From positions 124,001 to 188,000 of the forward strand of contig CAKVIM010000002.1 in the NCBI GenBank assembly GCA_934754775.1: a stretch of 64,000 nt of DNA. Reading direction: 5' to 3'. Below, piece by piece: positions 16,637 through 24,688 of the stretch. Position numbers and translations under genes: made by a program. Source of the DNA: an uncultured Candidatus Melainabacteria bacterium (lineage in GTDB: Bacteria > Cyanobacteriota > Vampirovibrionia > Gastranaerophilales > Gastranaerophilaceae). The first letter of the stretch is position 1. Each line of letters opens with the position of its first letter. The notes under the pieces are model-generated. The model was not told the origin of the DNA. It did not search any database and saw only the letters and a program-made list of their open reading frames with translations.

Positions 16637-18187
16637 ATGTTTAACCTATCAGCATTGATAAGAATGATTAATACAAATAACGACCAATACATTCAAAAGG
16701 ACGAAATCAAAAACTTTGTAGAGAAACAAAAATCTCCAAGTGTTTTTAATGAATATTTTGCTTCAATTAATAGTGATATTAACATCTCCGAGTTTGAAGA
16801 ACAAATGTACCAAATTGCAGATAAAGCAAAAGCTGATACTGGGAACTCTCCTGATATCAAATTTAAATCCAAAGCCGATAAAAAAGAATATGAAAAATGC
16901 TCATTTGAAGTTATTAATGAGATAAAAGACGAATGCTACGGTATTTATGGGTATAAAGCCGAAGATAAAACCGCTTTCGATAGAATTTTTGCAAAACTGT
17001 TAAAAGAAGCCGTAAGAGAAGGTGATATTGAAAATGTATATGAAAAATTTGAAAAACTGGAAATGAAACAGCCTGTGAGTGTTGATTATATCAAAGATAC
17101 CCGTCGTCATGATGTTCAGTTACAAGCTGGTGTTGCGTTATCAGAAGATATAGATTGGTCAAATTCAAGTGAAGTTTTTAGATTTTTAAGTTTTGATGAC
17201 AAAAATTTTTCAAATACTCCAAAAGAACATTTGCCGGAAGGCTACGACCCAAAACAAGTTTTTGATAACGGTAAAACAAGCGGTTTAGGTATTGATGAAG
17301 CACACGCAAACGGCTATACAGGGGAAGGTGTAAGCTATGCAATCATTGATAGCGGAACTTTAGACAATAAAGGCAATCAACATAATGACATAAAATTTAA
17401 AGAATACAATGTTTCCAAGTATGCTAGTAAACGGGTAAATCATTTTCATGGTAGAGCAGTTAGCTATATAGCACAAGAAATTGCACCAAAGGCAGATTTA
17501 TATTATTATGCAACAAATAATGGCGGAGAAATGGATGCCCCTGTTCTTGATAACTTAAAACAAATCCTAGAAAAAAATAAATCACTGCCTGATGATAAAA
17601 AAATCAAATTTGTTTCAATGTCAATGCCTTTATATGGTGGAGAGGAAGCAAAGAAAGTTGTTGCAGAATTGGAAGCACAAGGTGTTTGGGTGTATTATAG
17701 CGGTTGTAAAGAAGATTACCAAACAGGCTATTTAGGCAAAAAAGACCCAATGGGAAATCCAAATGATTTTGATAATTATCAAATAGAAAACGGTTCAAGA
17801 ATAGATATAATGCCTGATGGTACAGTTGATACAATAATAATAGAAAATACATTATATGTAAATTCTGGCGACAGAACAGTACCAGACCCTTCTTCACCGA
17901 CTGCATATCGTCACGATTCAAGAGCAAGTCAATCATGGTCAATTCCTGTTTTAGCTGGATATTACACTCTTGCATGTCAAGCTGACCCAAGTATGACAAA
18001 AGAAAAATTTATGCGTTTAGCAGAAGAAACAGCACAAGTAAAAAGTTCTACTGTACCGATTTATAAATGCATTGGTGACCCTGATAATGAAGAAGATTGG
18101 ATTTTAGATGGCAGAAGTGAGCAAACAACCAATATAAAAATCATAGATATCAATGCTTTATTAAAAGCAATTGAAGCAGAAAAATAA
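16637..18187 (+). CDS. Subtilisin-like (S8) protease with N-terminal EF-hand pair
   Basis: The S8 triad is visible: Asp in YAIIDSGT (about 238), His in NHFHGRAVSYIA (about 271) and Ser in SQSWSIPVLAG (about 432), which replaces the usual GTSMAAPHVAG. The usual oxyanion Asn (AAGN) appears to be replaced, since the matching strand ends YYSGCK. The N-terminus has an EF-hand loop NTNNDQYIQKDE (about 12-23) and a second weaker one (NSDINISEFEE). There is no signal peptide, which is unusual for S8 enzymes. I start at 16637 because GGAG lies six bases upstream. An ATG at 16625 has none. Confidence 0.75.
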   Translation: MFNLSALIRMINTNNDQYIQKDEIKNFVEKQKSPSVFNEYFASINSDINISEFEEQMYQIADKAKADTGNSPDIKFKSKADKKEYEKCSFEVINEIKDECYGIYGYKAEDKTAFDRIFAKLLKEAVREGDIENVYEKFEKLEMKQPVSVDYIKDTRRHDVQLQAGVALSEDIDWSNSSEVFRFLSFDDKNFSNTPKEHLPEGYDPKQVFDNGKTSGLGIDEAHANGYTGEGVSYAIIDSGTLDNKGNQHNDIKFKEYNVSKYASKRVNHFHGRAVSYIAQEIAPKADLYYYATNNGGEMDAPVLDNLKQILEKNKSLPDDKKIKFVSMSMPLYGGEEAKKVVAELEAQGVWVYYSGCKEDYQTGYLGKKDPMGNPNDFDNYQIENGSRIDIMPDGTVDTIIIENTLYVNSGDRTVPDPSSPTAYRHDSRASQSWSIPVLAGYYTLACQADPSMTKEKFMRLAEETAQVKSSTVPIYKCIGDPDNEEDWILDGRSEQTTNIKIIDINALLKAIEAEK

Positions 18188-18215
18188 CACAAAGCTGAAT
18201 AAGAAAGGAGCTTCT

Positions 18216-18509
18216 ATGGCAATTAATGGCGTAAATAATAATCAAGCAAAATTACAACAAAAACAAGATGATTTCGGAACATTTGCAGACAAACTCAACA
18301 AAACTGTACCTGATAGAACTTCAACTGTAGAAGAAAAGAAACACGCAATTGAAGTAAAGAAAAAGATAATGGCTCATCCGGATTGCCCAAAAGAAACAAA
18401 AGCTACACTCAACAAAGAAATCGGCATAATTCAAGCTGAAATTGACCGAATGAACCACGAAACATCAATGAATACAAGTATTTTCGGAAGCAGAAATAAT
18501 TTAGGATAA
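18216..18509 (+). CDS. Small helical hypothetical protein
   Basis: The product has 97 residues, starts MAINGVNNNQAKLQQKQDDF and is mostly charged and helical (KKHAIEVKKKIMAHPDC, LNKEIGIIQAEIDRMNHE). There is no membrane segment. I chose ATG 18216 because GGAG lies six bases upstream; the longer frame from 18171 overlaps the subtilase. It lies 28 bases after the subtilase stop and is probably cotranscribed, so a role as partner or inhibitor of the protease is possible but unproven. Confidence 0.65.
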   Translation: MAINGVNNNQAKLQQKQDDFGTFADKLNKTVPDRTSTVEEKKHAIEVKKKIMAHPDCPKETKATLNKEIGIIQAEIDRMNHETSMNTSIFGSRNNLG

Positions 18510-18556
18510 AATATACGTAGGGTGCAATTTTTTGCACCTAAAACTTAGTTCCAGCC

Positions 18557-18668
18557 AATTTTAAATGGTGGGGACGCTCACGCTTTCCCCACCCTACAAT
18601 CTTTAGAATAAAAGTTAATAAAAAAAGCTGGATTGTTTCGGTGCTAATCGCACCTCACAATGACGCCC
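18557..18668 (+). repeat. 110-bp direct repeat, copy 2
   Basis: Matches 15811-15920 almost base for base in the same orientation and then diverges. The two copies bracket the XRE-subtilase-small-protein module. Confidence 0.85.
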
Positions 18669-18721
18669 AACCGGTTGTTTCACGCCACGTCATTGCGAAA
18701 AAATTTCCATTTTCAATTTAA

Positions 18722-18748
18722 AAGGTGCGATATTTCATATCGCACCTT
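18722..18748 (-). terminator. Terminator after the split pyruvate formate-lyase operon
   Basis: A perfect 12-bp stem (AAGGTGCGATAT, loop of 3) lies 30 bases beyond the stop at 18778. On the minus strand it is followed by TTAAATTG. Confidence 0.65.
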
Positions 18749-18777
18749 CATCAAATCTCTTTCCTTTACCCTTTAGA

Positions 18778-19032
18778 CTAGCAGCCGCAGCCGTTACCCA
18801 AAGAAGCGTGGAATGTTCTTGAGATAACATCGTCTTGTTGTTCTTTTGTCAACTTAATGAAGTTTACAGCATAACCTGAAACTCTTACTGTTAATTGTGG
18901 GTATTTTTCAGGATGTGCTTGAGCATCAAGCAATGTTTCTCTGTTGAATACGTTTACGTTTAAGTGGTGACCACCCTTTTCAACATAACCGTCTAAAAGA
19001 TTTATTAGGTTTTCTTCTTGTTGTGTTGTCAT
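18778..19032 (-). CDS. Glycyl-radical subunit of a split pyruvate formate-lyase
   Basis: The 84 residues equal the C-terminal end of pyruvate formate-lyase. [20 protein letters not shown], then RVSGYAVNF with the radical glycine (about residue 58), and [15 protein letters not shown] are present. It ends SLGNGCGC, a cysteine-containing tail not usual in the family. A 130-residue GrcA, the stress spare part, would be a different size and lies elsewhere in genomes that have it. Here the main enzyme lacks this domain, so the small subunit should be essential. The start is ATG 19032, with AAGGA upstream. Confidence 0.9.
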   Translation of the reverse strand: MTTQQEENLINLLDGYVEKGGHHLNVNVFNRETLLDAQAHPEKYPQLTVRVSGYAVNFIKLTKEQQDDVISRTFHASLGNGCGC

Positions 19033-19141
19033 TGTTTTATTCCTTATCATTATTTCATATTACAAATTGTTGTAATTATTACTTGTGTGATTTGCGAGTA
19101 GCGATGAAAACCATTCACTACTCACTCTTCACTAATAACTT

Positions 19142-21220
19142 TTATTGGCAAGTTCCTTCTGAGCATCCGCAATCAAGTTGGATGTCCAAGTCGCCCATGA
19201 ATACATCATCTTTACCCAATGCATTAGGGATAATTGAGAATGTATTTGAGATACCGTCTTGAGCATCGTTGAATGGAAGCTTAGCAACTGAAGCTAAAGA
19301 TGCTACAGCACCGTGAGTATCACGTCTGTGCATAGGGTTAGCACCAGGAGCCAATGGAATACCAGCTTTTCTACCGTCTGGAGTGTTACCTGTTTTCTTA
19401 CCGTAAACAACGTTTGAAGTAATTGTTAAGATAGACATTGTAGGAATAGAATTTCTATAAGTATAGTGTTTTCTAATCATGTTCATGAATTTCTTAACAA
19501 GGTTAACTGCGAATTGGTCAACTCTGTCATCGTTGTTACCATATTTTGGATAATCGCCTTCAACTTCATAGTCAACAACTAAGCCGTTTTCATCACGGAT
19601 AGTTTTAACTTTAGCGTATTTAATAGCTGAAAGTGAGTCAGCAACTACTGATAAACCGGCAATACCTGTTGCGAAGTATCTCTTAACATCTCTATCGTGA
19701 AGAGCCATTTGAGATCTTTCGTAGCAATATTTGTCGTGCATGTAGTGGATAACGTTCAATGTATTTACATACAAGCCTGCTAACCATTCCATCATATCTT
19801 CATATCTTTCCATAACTTCATCGAAGTCTAGGTATTCAGAAGTGATAGGTCTGTATTTAGGACCAACTTGTTCTTTAATTCTTTCATCAACACCACCGTT
19901 GATTGCGTACAACAAGCACTTAGCCAAGTTAGCTCTTGCACCGAAGAATTGCATTTCTTTACCAACTACCATTGAAGATACACAACAAGCAATAGCGTAA
20001 TCATCACCGTGAGTAACTCTCATCAAATCATCGTTTTCATATTGAATAGATGAAGTTGTGATAGAAATGTGAGCAGCATATTGTTTGAATGCGTGTGGTA
20101 ATCTCTTAGACCACAATACTGTCATGTTTGGTTCTGGAGCTGTACCTAAGTTTTCTAATGTGTGTAAGTAACGGAATGAGTTTTTAGTAACCATGTGACG
20201 ACCGTCAATACCAACACCACCGATTGATTCAGTTACCCAAGTAGGGTCGCCTGAGAACAATGAATTGTATTCAGGAGTTCTTGCGAATTTAACTAATCTT
20301 AACTTCATGATGAAGTGGTCAATCATTTCTTGAGCTTCTGATTCAGTGATAACACCGTTTCTCAAATCTCTTTCAATGAAGATATCCAAGAAAGTAGAAG
20401 TTCTACCGATACTCATAGCAGCACCGTTTTGTTCTTTTACTGCTGATAAGTAACCGAAGTATAACCATTGAATAGCTTCTTTAGCGTTTGAAGCAGGTTT
20501 TCTGATATCAAAACCGTATTCATCACCCAATTCAGCCATTTCTTGTAATGCTCTGATTTGTTCAGCCAATTCTTCTTTTAATTGGATTTTTTCAGGTCTC
20601 ATTTCGCCATCTAATGAAGCATGTTGTTCTTTTTTGTCTTCGATTAATCTGTCGATACCATAAAGAGCGATTCTTCTGTAGTCACCAATGATACGACCAC
20701 GACCGTAAGCATCAGGCAAACCTGTCAAAATAGCTGCGTGTCTTGCTTTTCTCATTTCTGGAGTGTAGCAATCGAAAACACCTTGGTTGTGAGTTTTTCT
20801 GTATTTTGTGAAAATTTCTGTAATTTCAGGATCAACTTCATAACCGTAAGATTTGCAAGAAGTTTCAGCCATTCTGATACCACCAAATGGTTGTAGAGAA
20901 CGTTTTAGAGGTTTATCTGTTTGCAAACCAACGATTTGTTCTAAACTCTTGTCAATATAACCAGCCTTGTGAGAAGTGATTGTAGAAACGATTTTTGTGT
21001 CCATATCAAGAACACCACCGTTTTCACGTTCTTTTTTGAACAAATCACAGCATTCTTGCCACAATTTTGTTGTAGCTTCAGTTGGGCCTGCCAAGAAGCT
21101 AGAATCACCATCATAAGGTGTGTAGTTTTTTTGAATAAAATCTCTTACATTGATTTCTGACTGCCATTTGCCGCCTACGAAATCAGTAGTAGAAGATTTT
21201 TCTAATGTTAATTCTGACAT
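19142..21220 (-). CDS. pflB: Pyruvate formate-lyase, catalytic part without glycyl-radical domain
   Basis: The enzyme converts pyruvate and CoA to acetyl-CoA and formate. The 692 residues include the active-site cysteine pair in [20 protein letters not shown] and the typical [19 protein letters not shown]. After [12 protein letters not shown], where other PFLs continue into the radical domain, it ends in a new tail ([19 protein letters not shown]). The radical domain is encoded 109 bases downstream as a separate gene. The start is ATG 21220, with AAGGAG upstream; a more distal ATG at 21247 has none. Codon use suggests high expression. Confidence 0.95.
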   Translation of the reverse strand: MSELTLEKSSTTDFVGGKWQSEINVRDFIQKNYTPYDGDSSFLAGPTEATTKLWQECCDLFKKERENGGVLDMDTKIVSTITSHKAGYIDKSLEQIVGLQTDKPLKRSLQPFGGIRMAETSCKSYGYEVDPEITEIFTKYRKTHNQGVFDCYTPEMRKARHAAILTGLPDAYGRGRIIGDYRRIALYGIDRLIEDKKEQHASLDGEMRPEKIQLKEELAEQIRALQEMAELGDEYGFDIRKPASNAKEAIQWLYFGYLSAVKEQNGAAMSIGRTSTFLDIFIERDLRNGVITESEAQEMIDHFIMKLRLVKFARTPEYNSLFSGDPTWVTESIGGVGIDGRHMVTKNSFRYLHTLENLGTAPEPNMTVLWSKRLPHAFKQYAAHISITTSSIQYENDDLMRVTHGDDYAIACCVSSMVVGKEMQFFGARANLAKCLLYAINGGVDERIKEQVGPKYRPITSEYLDFDEVMERYEDMMEWLAGLYVNTLNVIHYMHDKYCYERSQMALHDRDVKRYFATGIAGLSVVADSLSAIKYAKVKTIRDENGLVVDYEVEGDYPKYGNNDDRVDQFAVNLVKKFMNMIRKHYTYRNSIPTMSILTITSNVVYGKKTGNTPDGRKAGIPLAPGANPMHRRDTHGAVASLASVAKLPFNDAQDGISNTFSIIPNALGKDDVFMGDLDIQLDCGCSEGTCQ

Positions 21221-21346
21221 TTTAATCTCCTTATTTTTCTCGTCCATTCGGACTTTTACTACCTATTGATTATATTATACCGCATAAAAAAATCATGGCA
21301 CAGTTGTTTGTACAACATTTATAAAGATTTTATTAAAATTTATTTT

Positions 21347-21600
21347 TTACCCTTGCGGGATAAAACCTCACCCGCATCCGTAACTCACATTCGTTCGAAC
21401 GGCTGCGACCTCTCCTGTAAGTAGAGGTTGATGTTTAACCATTTTCAATTTTCCATTCCTTACTCACTATTCACTCCTCATCCAATCATGCCCAACCCGT
21501 AGTCCCACGCCAGACCCCATCTATTTACCCCCATTTACCCCCCTTTTTCCCACTCCCAACTAGTAGTCCCACGCCCAGCCAAATATATTTACCCCCCTTG
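21347..21600 (-). repeat. Compound intergenic repeat (F3, F2 fragment, F5 units)
   Basis: In reverse orientation this repeats the composition of 4433-4872: G-rich units with GGGTAAAT and GGGACTAC (21600-21484), an F2-type word GGAAAATTGAAAATGG (about 21455-21430) and an F3 arm ending at TTACCCTTGCGGGAT (21347). It fills the 428-base spacer 21221-21648, which otherwise holds only the next promoter. Confidence 0.75.
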
Positions 21601-21625
21601 CCAAAATCTAAAAAAAGAGTATAAT
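21598..21625 (+). promoter_or_regulatory. Promoter of the SprA-like gene
   Basis: TTGCCA (21598-21603), 16 bases, TATAAT (21620-21625). The -35 overlaps the end of the compound repeat. Confidence 0.55.
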
Positions 21626-21648
21626 AATAATTCCAAGGAGAAATGTGT

Positions 21649-21999
21649 ATGAAGGTTATGAGCATCACAAAAGACCAACTAATCCGCAAAAATTATAACG
21701 AGATTTACGCTCATGAACTTGCACACAAAAACGCAGGCGGCAATCTTGCAGGCGGGATTGTAATTGAGCGAAACGCAGAAGGTATACCAATTGGCGGACA
21801 TGTTTCTATTAAGATGCCGACGCTCAACAAATCAAACCCGAAGGAAACTATTGAACAGGCAAACACTGTAATCAAATCAGCAATGGCTCCGAGCGACCCA
21901 TCTGCACAAGATTATAGAGTTGCTTCACAAGCAAAATTGATTAAATCACAAGCGGAAAACCTACAGGGTAAAAAGAAGGGGCTGGATTATTATGCGTAA
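21649..21999 (+). CDS. Compact SprA-related putative metalloprotease
   Basis: The 116 residues carry the core of the SprA-related family: YAHELAHKNAGGNLAGG (HExxH-like, HELAH), GIPIGGHVSIKMPTLN, and APSDPSAQDYRVASQAKLI. Family proteins are often twice as long and usually have an extra N-terminal part that is missing here. No signal peptide is present. ATG 21649 is preferred because AAGGAG lies eight bases upstream; an ATG at 21643 is too close. Function in the family is poorly known, and the HExxH makes a zinc site likely. Confidence 0.7.
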   Translation: MKVMSITKDQLIRKNYNEIYAHELAHKNAGGNLAGGIVIERNAEGIPIGGHVSIKMPTLNKSNPKETIEQANTVIKSAMAPSDPSAQDYRVASQAKLIKSQAENLQGKKKGLDYYA

Positions 22000-22069
22000 A
22001 CTACTCGAATTTTTATATAATGTATTTATTCCAAGAAAATTTGCTCCGGTAAGAGTCCGAGCTAAATAG
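21992..22069 (+). CDS. Possible 25-residue basic peptide overlapping SprA-like stop
   Basis: ATG at 21992 overlaps the preceding stop by eight bases, and the frame ends at TAG 22067-22069. The predicted peptide MRKLLEFLYNVFIPRKFAP is amphipathic and basic. AAGGGG lies about 11 bases upstream. Its end overlaps the convergent glycosyltransferase gene. Length alone cannot exclude chance. Confidence 0.3.
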   Translation: MRKLLEFLYNVFIPRKFAPVRVRAK

Positions 22070-23099
22070 AGCTTCTGCTTATTTCTTCCAGATAATGCTC
22101 ACAAGCCCGTTTGTTTGTGTAATTACAAACGGTTGAGTATGTTTTATTGAGAATTTCGTCTTGATTGGACGAATTTATTATCTTGCTTATAATTCCGTCT
22201 TCCCAGAAAAATCCGTTTTGCCCATTTTGGATAATCCCTGCGATGCCGTCATTTTCGGAACAAATTGTTATACAGCCGCAAGCCATTGCTTCTAAATAAA
22301 CCATGCCAAAGGTTTCATTTTCACTCGGGAGAGCAAATATATCAGCTTCGTGCATTTCTTCCAACACCTTTTCATTTGGAAGATAGCCGAGGAATTTTGG
22401 TTTTGAAGAAAGTTTTTTAAGGTTTTCGAATTCTTTTCCGTCGCCGATTATACGCAATTCTACGTCAATATTTTCACATTCTTTAATTACCTTATCGACA
22501 TTTTTACGTTTTTTAAGATTTGCACAACACAATACCCGAACCTTTTGCCTTGGCTGCCACTGACGTTTTGTCGGCTCAAAATTTACCCCCGAATAACAAA
22601 CAAAAGTTTTTTCTTCGTACATTGGGTAGAGTTTTAAGAACTTTTTCTTCAAAACTTCGGAACGACAAGCAATTAGCGGTGCATTTTTGTAAGCTTTTTC
22701 CAACTCCTGCTTAAAATAAATTGAATAAATCGGATTAATTAAAACTTCTAAATCCGATACATGCACAGCCGGTATAAAAGGCTTGTTGAGCTTATTAGCA
22801 TAGATTACGCCGCTTGGCATATGAGCAATAATAATATCCGGTTCAAATATTCTGAGCGTTTTAGGTTCAATTTTACCAAGAAACGGCAAAAGATAATTAA
22901 GATTTTCAACTTCGTTATAAGTGCCGGACTTATAAAAAGGTTTGTGCCTCAAAAACGAATTCAACAGGAAATTTGGCTTTATTACACGCACTTCGTGTCC
23001 CAAATTTTTCCAACCATCAACAAAATTTTTAATAGTTTTGGGAGTAAATTTTTCCGACTCGCAAATTGGGTACAAATCAGTTATTACAAGAATTCGCAT
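22062..23099 (-). CDS. Family 4 glycosyltransferase
   Basis: A GT-B retaining glycosyltransferase, probably on the cytosolic membrane face. The N-terminal domain begins MRILVITDLYP. The C-terminal domain has RVLCCANLKKRKNVDKVI, LRIIGDGKEFENL and the nucleotide-sugar binding stretch ADIFALPSENETFGMVYLEA (about 250-269). The 345 residues are normal. Its ATG overlaps the stop of the permease by one base (TAATG), so the two are translationally coupled, an unusual partnership. The acceptor is unknown. Confidence 0.88.
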   Translation of the reverse strand: MRILVITDLYPICESEKFTPKTIKNFVDGWKNLGHEVRVIKPNFLLNSFLRHKPFYKSGTYNEVENLNYLLPFLGKIEPKTLRIFEPDIIIAHMPSGVIYANKLNKPFIPAVHVSDLEVLINPIYSIYFKQELEKAYKNAPLIACRSEVLKKKFLKLYPMYEEKTFVCYSGVNFEPTKRQWQPRQKVRVLCCANLKKRKNVDKVIKECENIDVELRIIGDGKEFENLKKLSSKPKFLGYLPNEKVLEEMHEADIFALPSENETFGMVYLEAMACGCITICSENDGIAGIIQNGQNGFFWEDGIISKIINSSNQDEILNKTYSTVCNYTNKRACEHYLEEISRSSI

Positions 23100-23971
23100 T
23101 ATATATCACCATATTTATTCTTTTCAAAACACAGGATATTAATAAGCGAAAACGCCATTACGACAACCAAAAGCACAACTGCCAAAGCTGAAGCGTAGCC
23201 CAAATCCAGATTTTCGAATGCTCGTTCATATATATAATAAACGATTGTTTTTGTAGAATTTAAAGGGCCGCCTTTTGTCATAACGTAGATTTCTGCAAAA
23301 ACTTTCATGGCTGAAATTGTACTTATTGTTGAAACAAGAGCTATTGTCGGCATAATATGAGGAATTGTTACGGTCAAATGTTTAGTCAAAAAATTTGCAC
23401 CGTCTATATCACACGCTTCATACAAATCCTGCGGAACACTCATCAGTGATGCAAGATATATCATCATATAGTACCCGATACCTTTCCATATGGTAACTAC
23501 AGCCACAGAGAAAAGTGCCCACTTCGTATCAACGAGCCAGCCGATTGGTTGAATATGAAAAAGCGTCAGAATGTAATTCAAAATCCCTTGCCCCGCATAA
23601 AGCCATTTGAATGCAATTGCGGCAACTACAATTGAAACAATTACGGGAAGATAAAGTAATATCTTATACAAAGTCACACCACGGATTTTTTGGTTAATCA
23701 AGATTGCCAAAAAGAGCGGAAACGTTACCAAAAACGGCACTGCAATTACAAGATACATAAATGTATTGAACATAACTTTGTAAAATATCGGCTCTTTAAA
23801 CAGCTTCACGTAATTATCAACACCGTTGAACGTCGGGTTGTAAATACTTGATGAATAATCAAAAAAACTCAATCCAAAAGTCTGAAAAAATGGTATAAAA
23901 AAGAACACAATAAGTACCGCCAAAGCCGGCAGCAAAAATAAATATGGTGTGTATTTTTTATAATAATTCAT
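23099..23971 (-). CDS. ABC sugar permease, MalF/UgpA type
   Basis: Six membrane helices are predicted, the first at about 9-30 (YLFLLPALAVLIVFFFIPFF). The cytosolic EAA-type loop appears as DLYEACDIDGANFLTKHLTVTIPHIMP (shortened here), which contacts the ATPase. The 290 residues fit the family. Such permeases work as heterodimers with a MalG/UgpE partner, a binding protein and an ATPase, none of which is encoded in this window. It has its own promoter, and the ATG lies six bases after the -10. Confidence 0.9.
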   Translation of the reverse strand: MNYYKKYTPYLFLLPALAVLIVFFFIPFFQTFGLSFFDYSSSIYNPTFNGVDNYVKLFKEPIFYKVMFNTFMYLVIAVPFLVTFPLFLAILINQKIRGVTLYKILLYLPVIVSIVVAAIAFKWLYAGQGILNYILTLFHIQPIGWLVDTKWALFSVAVVTIWKGIGYYMMIYLASLMSVPQDLYEACDIDGANFLTKHLTVTIPHIMPTIALVSTISTISAMKVFAEIYVMTKGGPLNSTKTIVYYIYERAFENLDLGYASALAVVLLVVVMAFSLINILCFEKNKYGDI

Positions 23972-23977
23972 ATCCTG

Positions 23978-24006
23978 ATTATCTCATTTGTACCTAATAT
24001 GGTCAA
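23978..24006 (-). promoter_or_regulatory. Promoter predicting a leaderless permease-glycosyltransferase mRNA
   Basis: On the minus strand, TTGACC (24006-24001), 17 bases, GATAAT (23983-23978), then six bases and the ATG at 23971. The six bases contain AGGA, but too close to the ATG for normal binding. Confidence 0.6.
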
Positions 24007-24044
24007 GTTTTTATTATTTTTACTATTAGATTTCTTCGCTGCAC

Positions 24045-24062
24045 TTTATTAAGTTTTGTAAA
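24045..24062 (-). promoter_or_regulatory. HLR1-like motif upstream of the 158-residue protein
   Basis: On the minus strand, TTTACAAA, AC, TTAATAAA (8/8 and 6/8). Centred about 63 bases before the start predicted from TATAAT at 24104-24109, and ending 83 bases before the ATG. Confidence 0.45.
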
Positions 24063-24103
24063 CATTCATGAAAAATAGACTTTTGAGGGGATGAAAAAAG
24101 AGT

Positions 24104-24109
24104 TATAAT
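24104..24109 (+). promoter_or_regulatory. -10 element of the 158-residue protein gene
   Basis: TATAAT, with TTTTGA at the -35 position (24081-24086). Start is expected near 24116. Confidence 0.45.
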
Positions 24110-24144
24110 ATGGGTATATAAGTATATTAGAACCCGAGTTAATT

Positions 24145-24621
24145 ATGAGCACAGAAGCAATTGGAGCGTATTCACCGACTACAGTTTATGGACAGCTGAC
24201 GTCACCGTTTACACCGAACAACATCAAAATTAATTCTCATACTCCTTATGACAAAACTGATGAATCAGAACAGTCTAAGGCTACTTCTCGTGAAAACTTT
24301 TTGGAAAAGTCAAAACACATTGCAAAAATGAAGTATGAACTTCCAAAAATCGAGGATGACAAAGGTTCTAGCAAGACCAACAAAGGAATTACCATTAGTG
24401 CTGAAGAGGAAGATAAGACTCCGGTTGCACAAGTTGATATAACAGCTTTTCAAGCTTCCAAAATTTCAGACAAAGACTTGGTGCATAACTCTTTGAAACA
24501 GGGTTATTCTACCGGTGAAGCTATTCATATCAAAAATGCTCAAAAAGCGTACAAAGATAGCAGCTTTACAACAAAAGAACCGGTACAGTTTTTAAGCACC
24601 AGAGAATATAAAGTTTCATAA
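24145..24621 (+). CDS. Hypothetical protein, disordered N-terminus
   Basis: The 158 residues begin MSTEAIGAYSPTTVYGQLTS, are polar and rich in Lys, Glu, Ser and Thr, and show no signal peptide, membrane helix or recognisable domain. The last 50 residues (DLVHNSLKQGYSTGEAIHIK) may be helical and contain a flagellin/anti-sigma-like look only by composition. No good Shine-Dalgarno is seen (CCCGAGTT). It is monocistronic with a possible HLR1-like site. I do not recognise it. Confidence 0.6.
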   Translation: MSTEAIGAYSPTTVYGQLTSPFTPNNIKINSHTPYDKTDESEQSKATSRENFLEKSKHIAKMKYELPKIEDDKGSSKTNKGITISAEEEDKTPVAQVDITAFQASKISDKDLVHNSLKQGYSTGEAIHIKNAQKAYKDSSFTTKEPVQFLSTREYKVS

Positions 24622-24688
24622 AATTCTACCCTTTTTACACCATTTTGTAGTAAAATATTGGTGTATATTTTAAGGGAAGGTTAGAAAA

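Noticed and set aside
18778..19032. GrcA spare-part protein
   Set aside because: GrcA has an extra N-terminal region and coexists with a full PFL. Here the main enzyme lacks the domain, so a subunit is the better reading.
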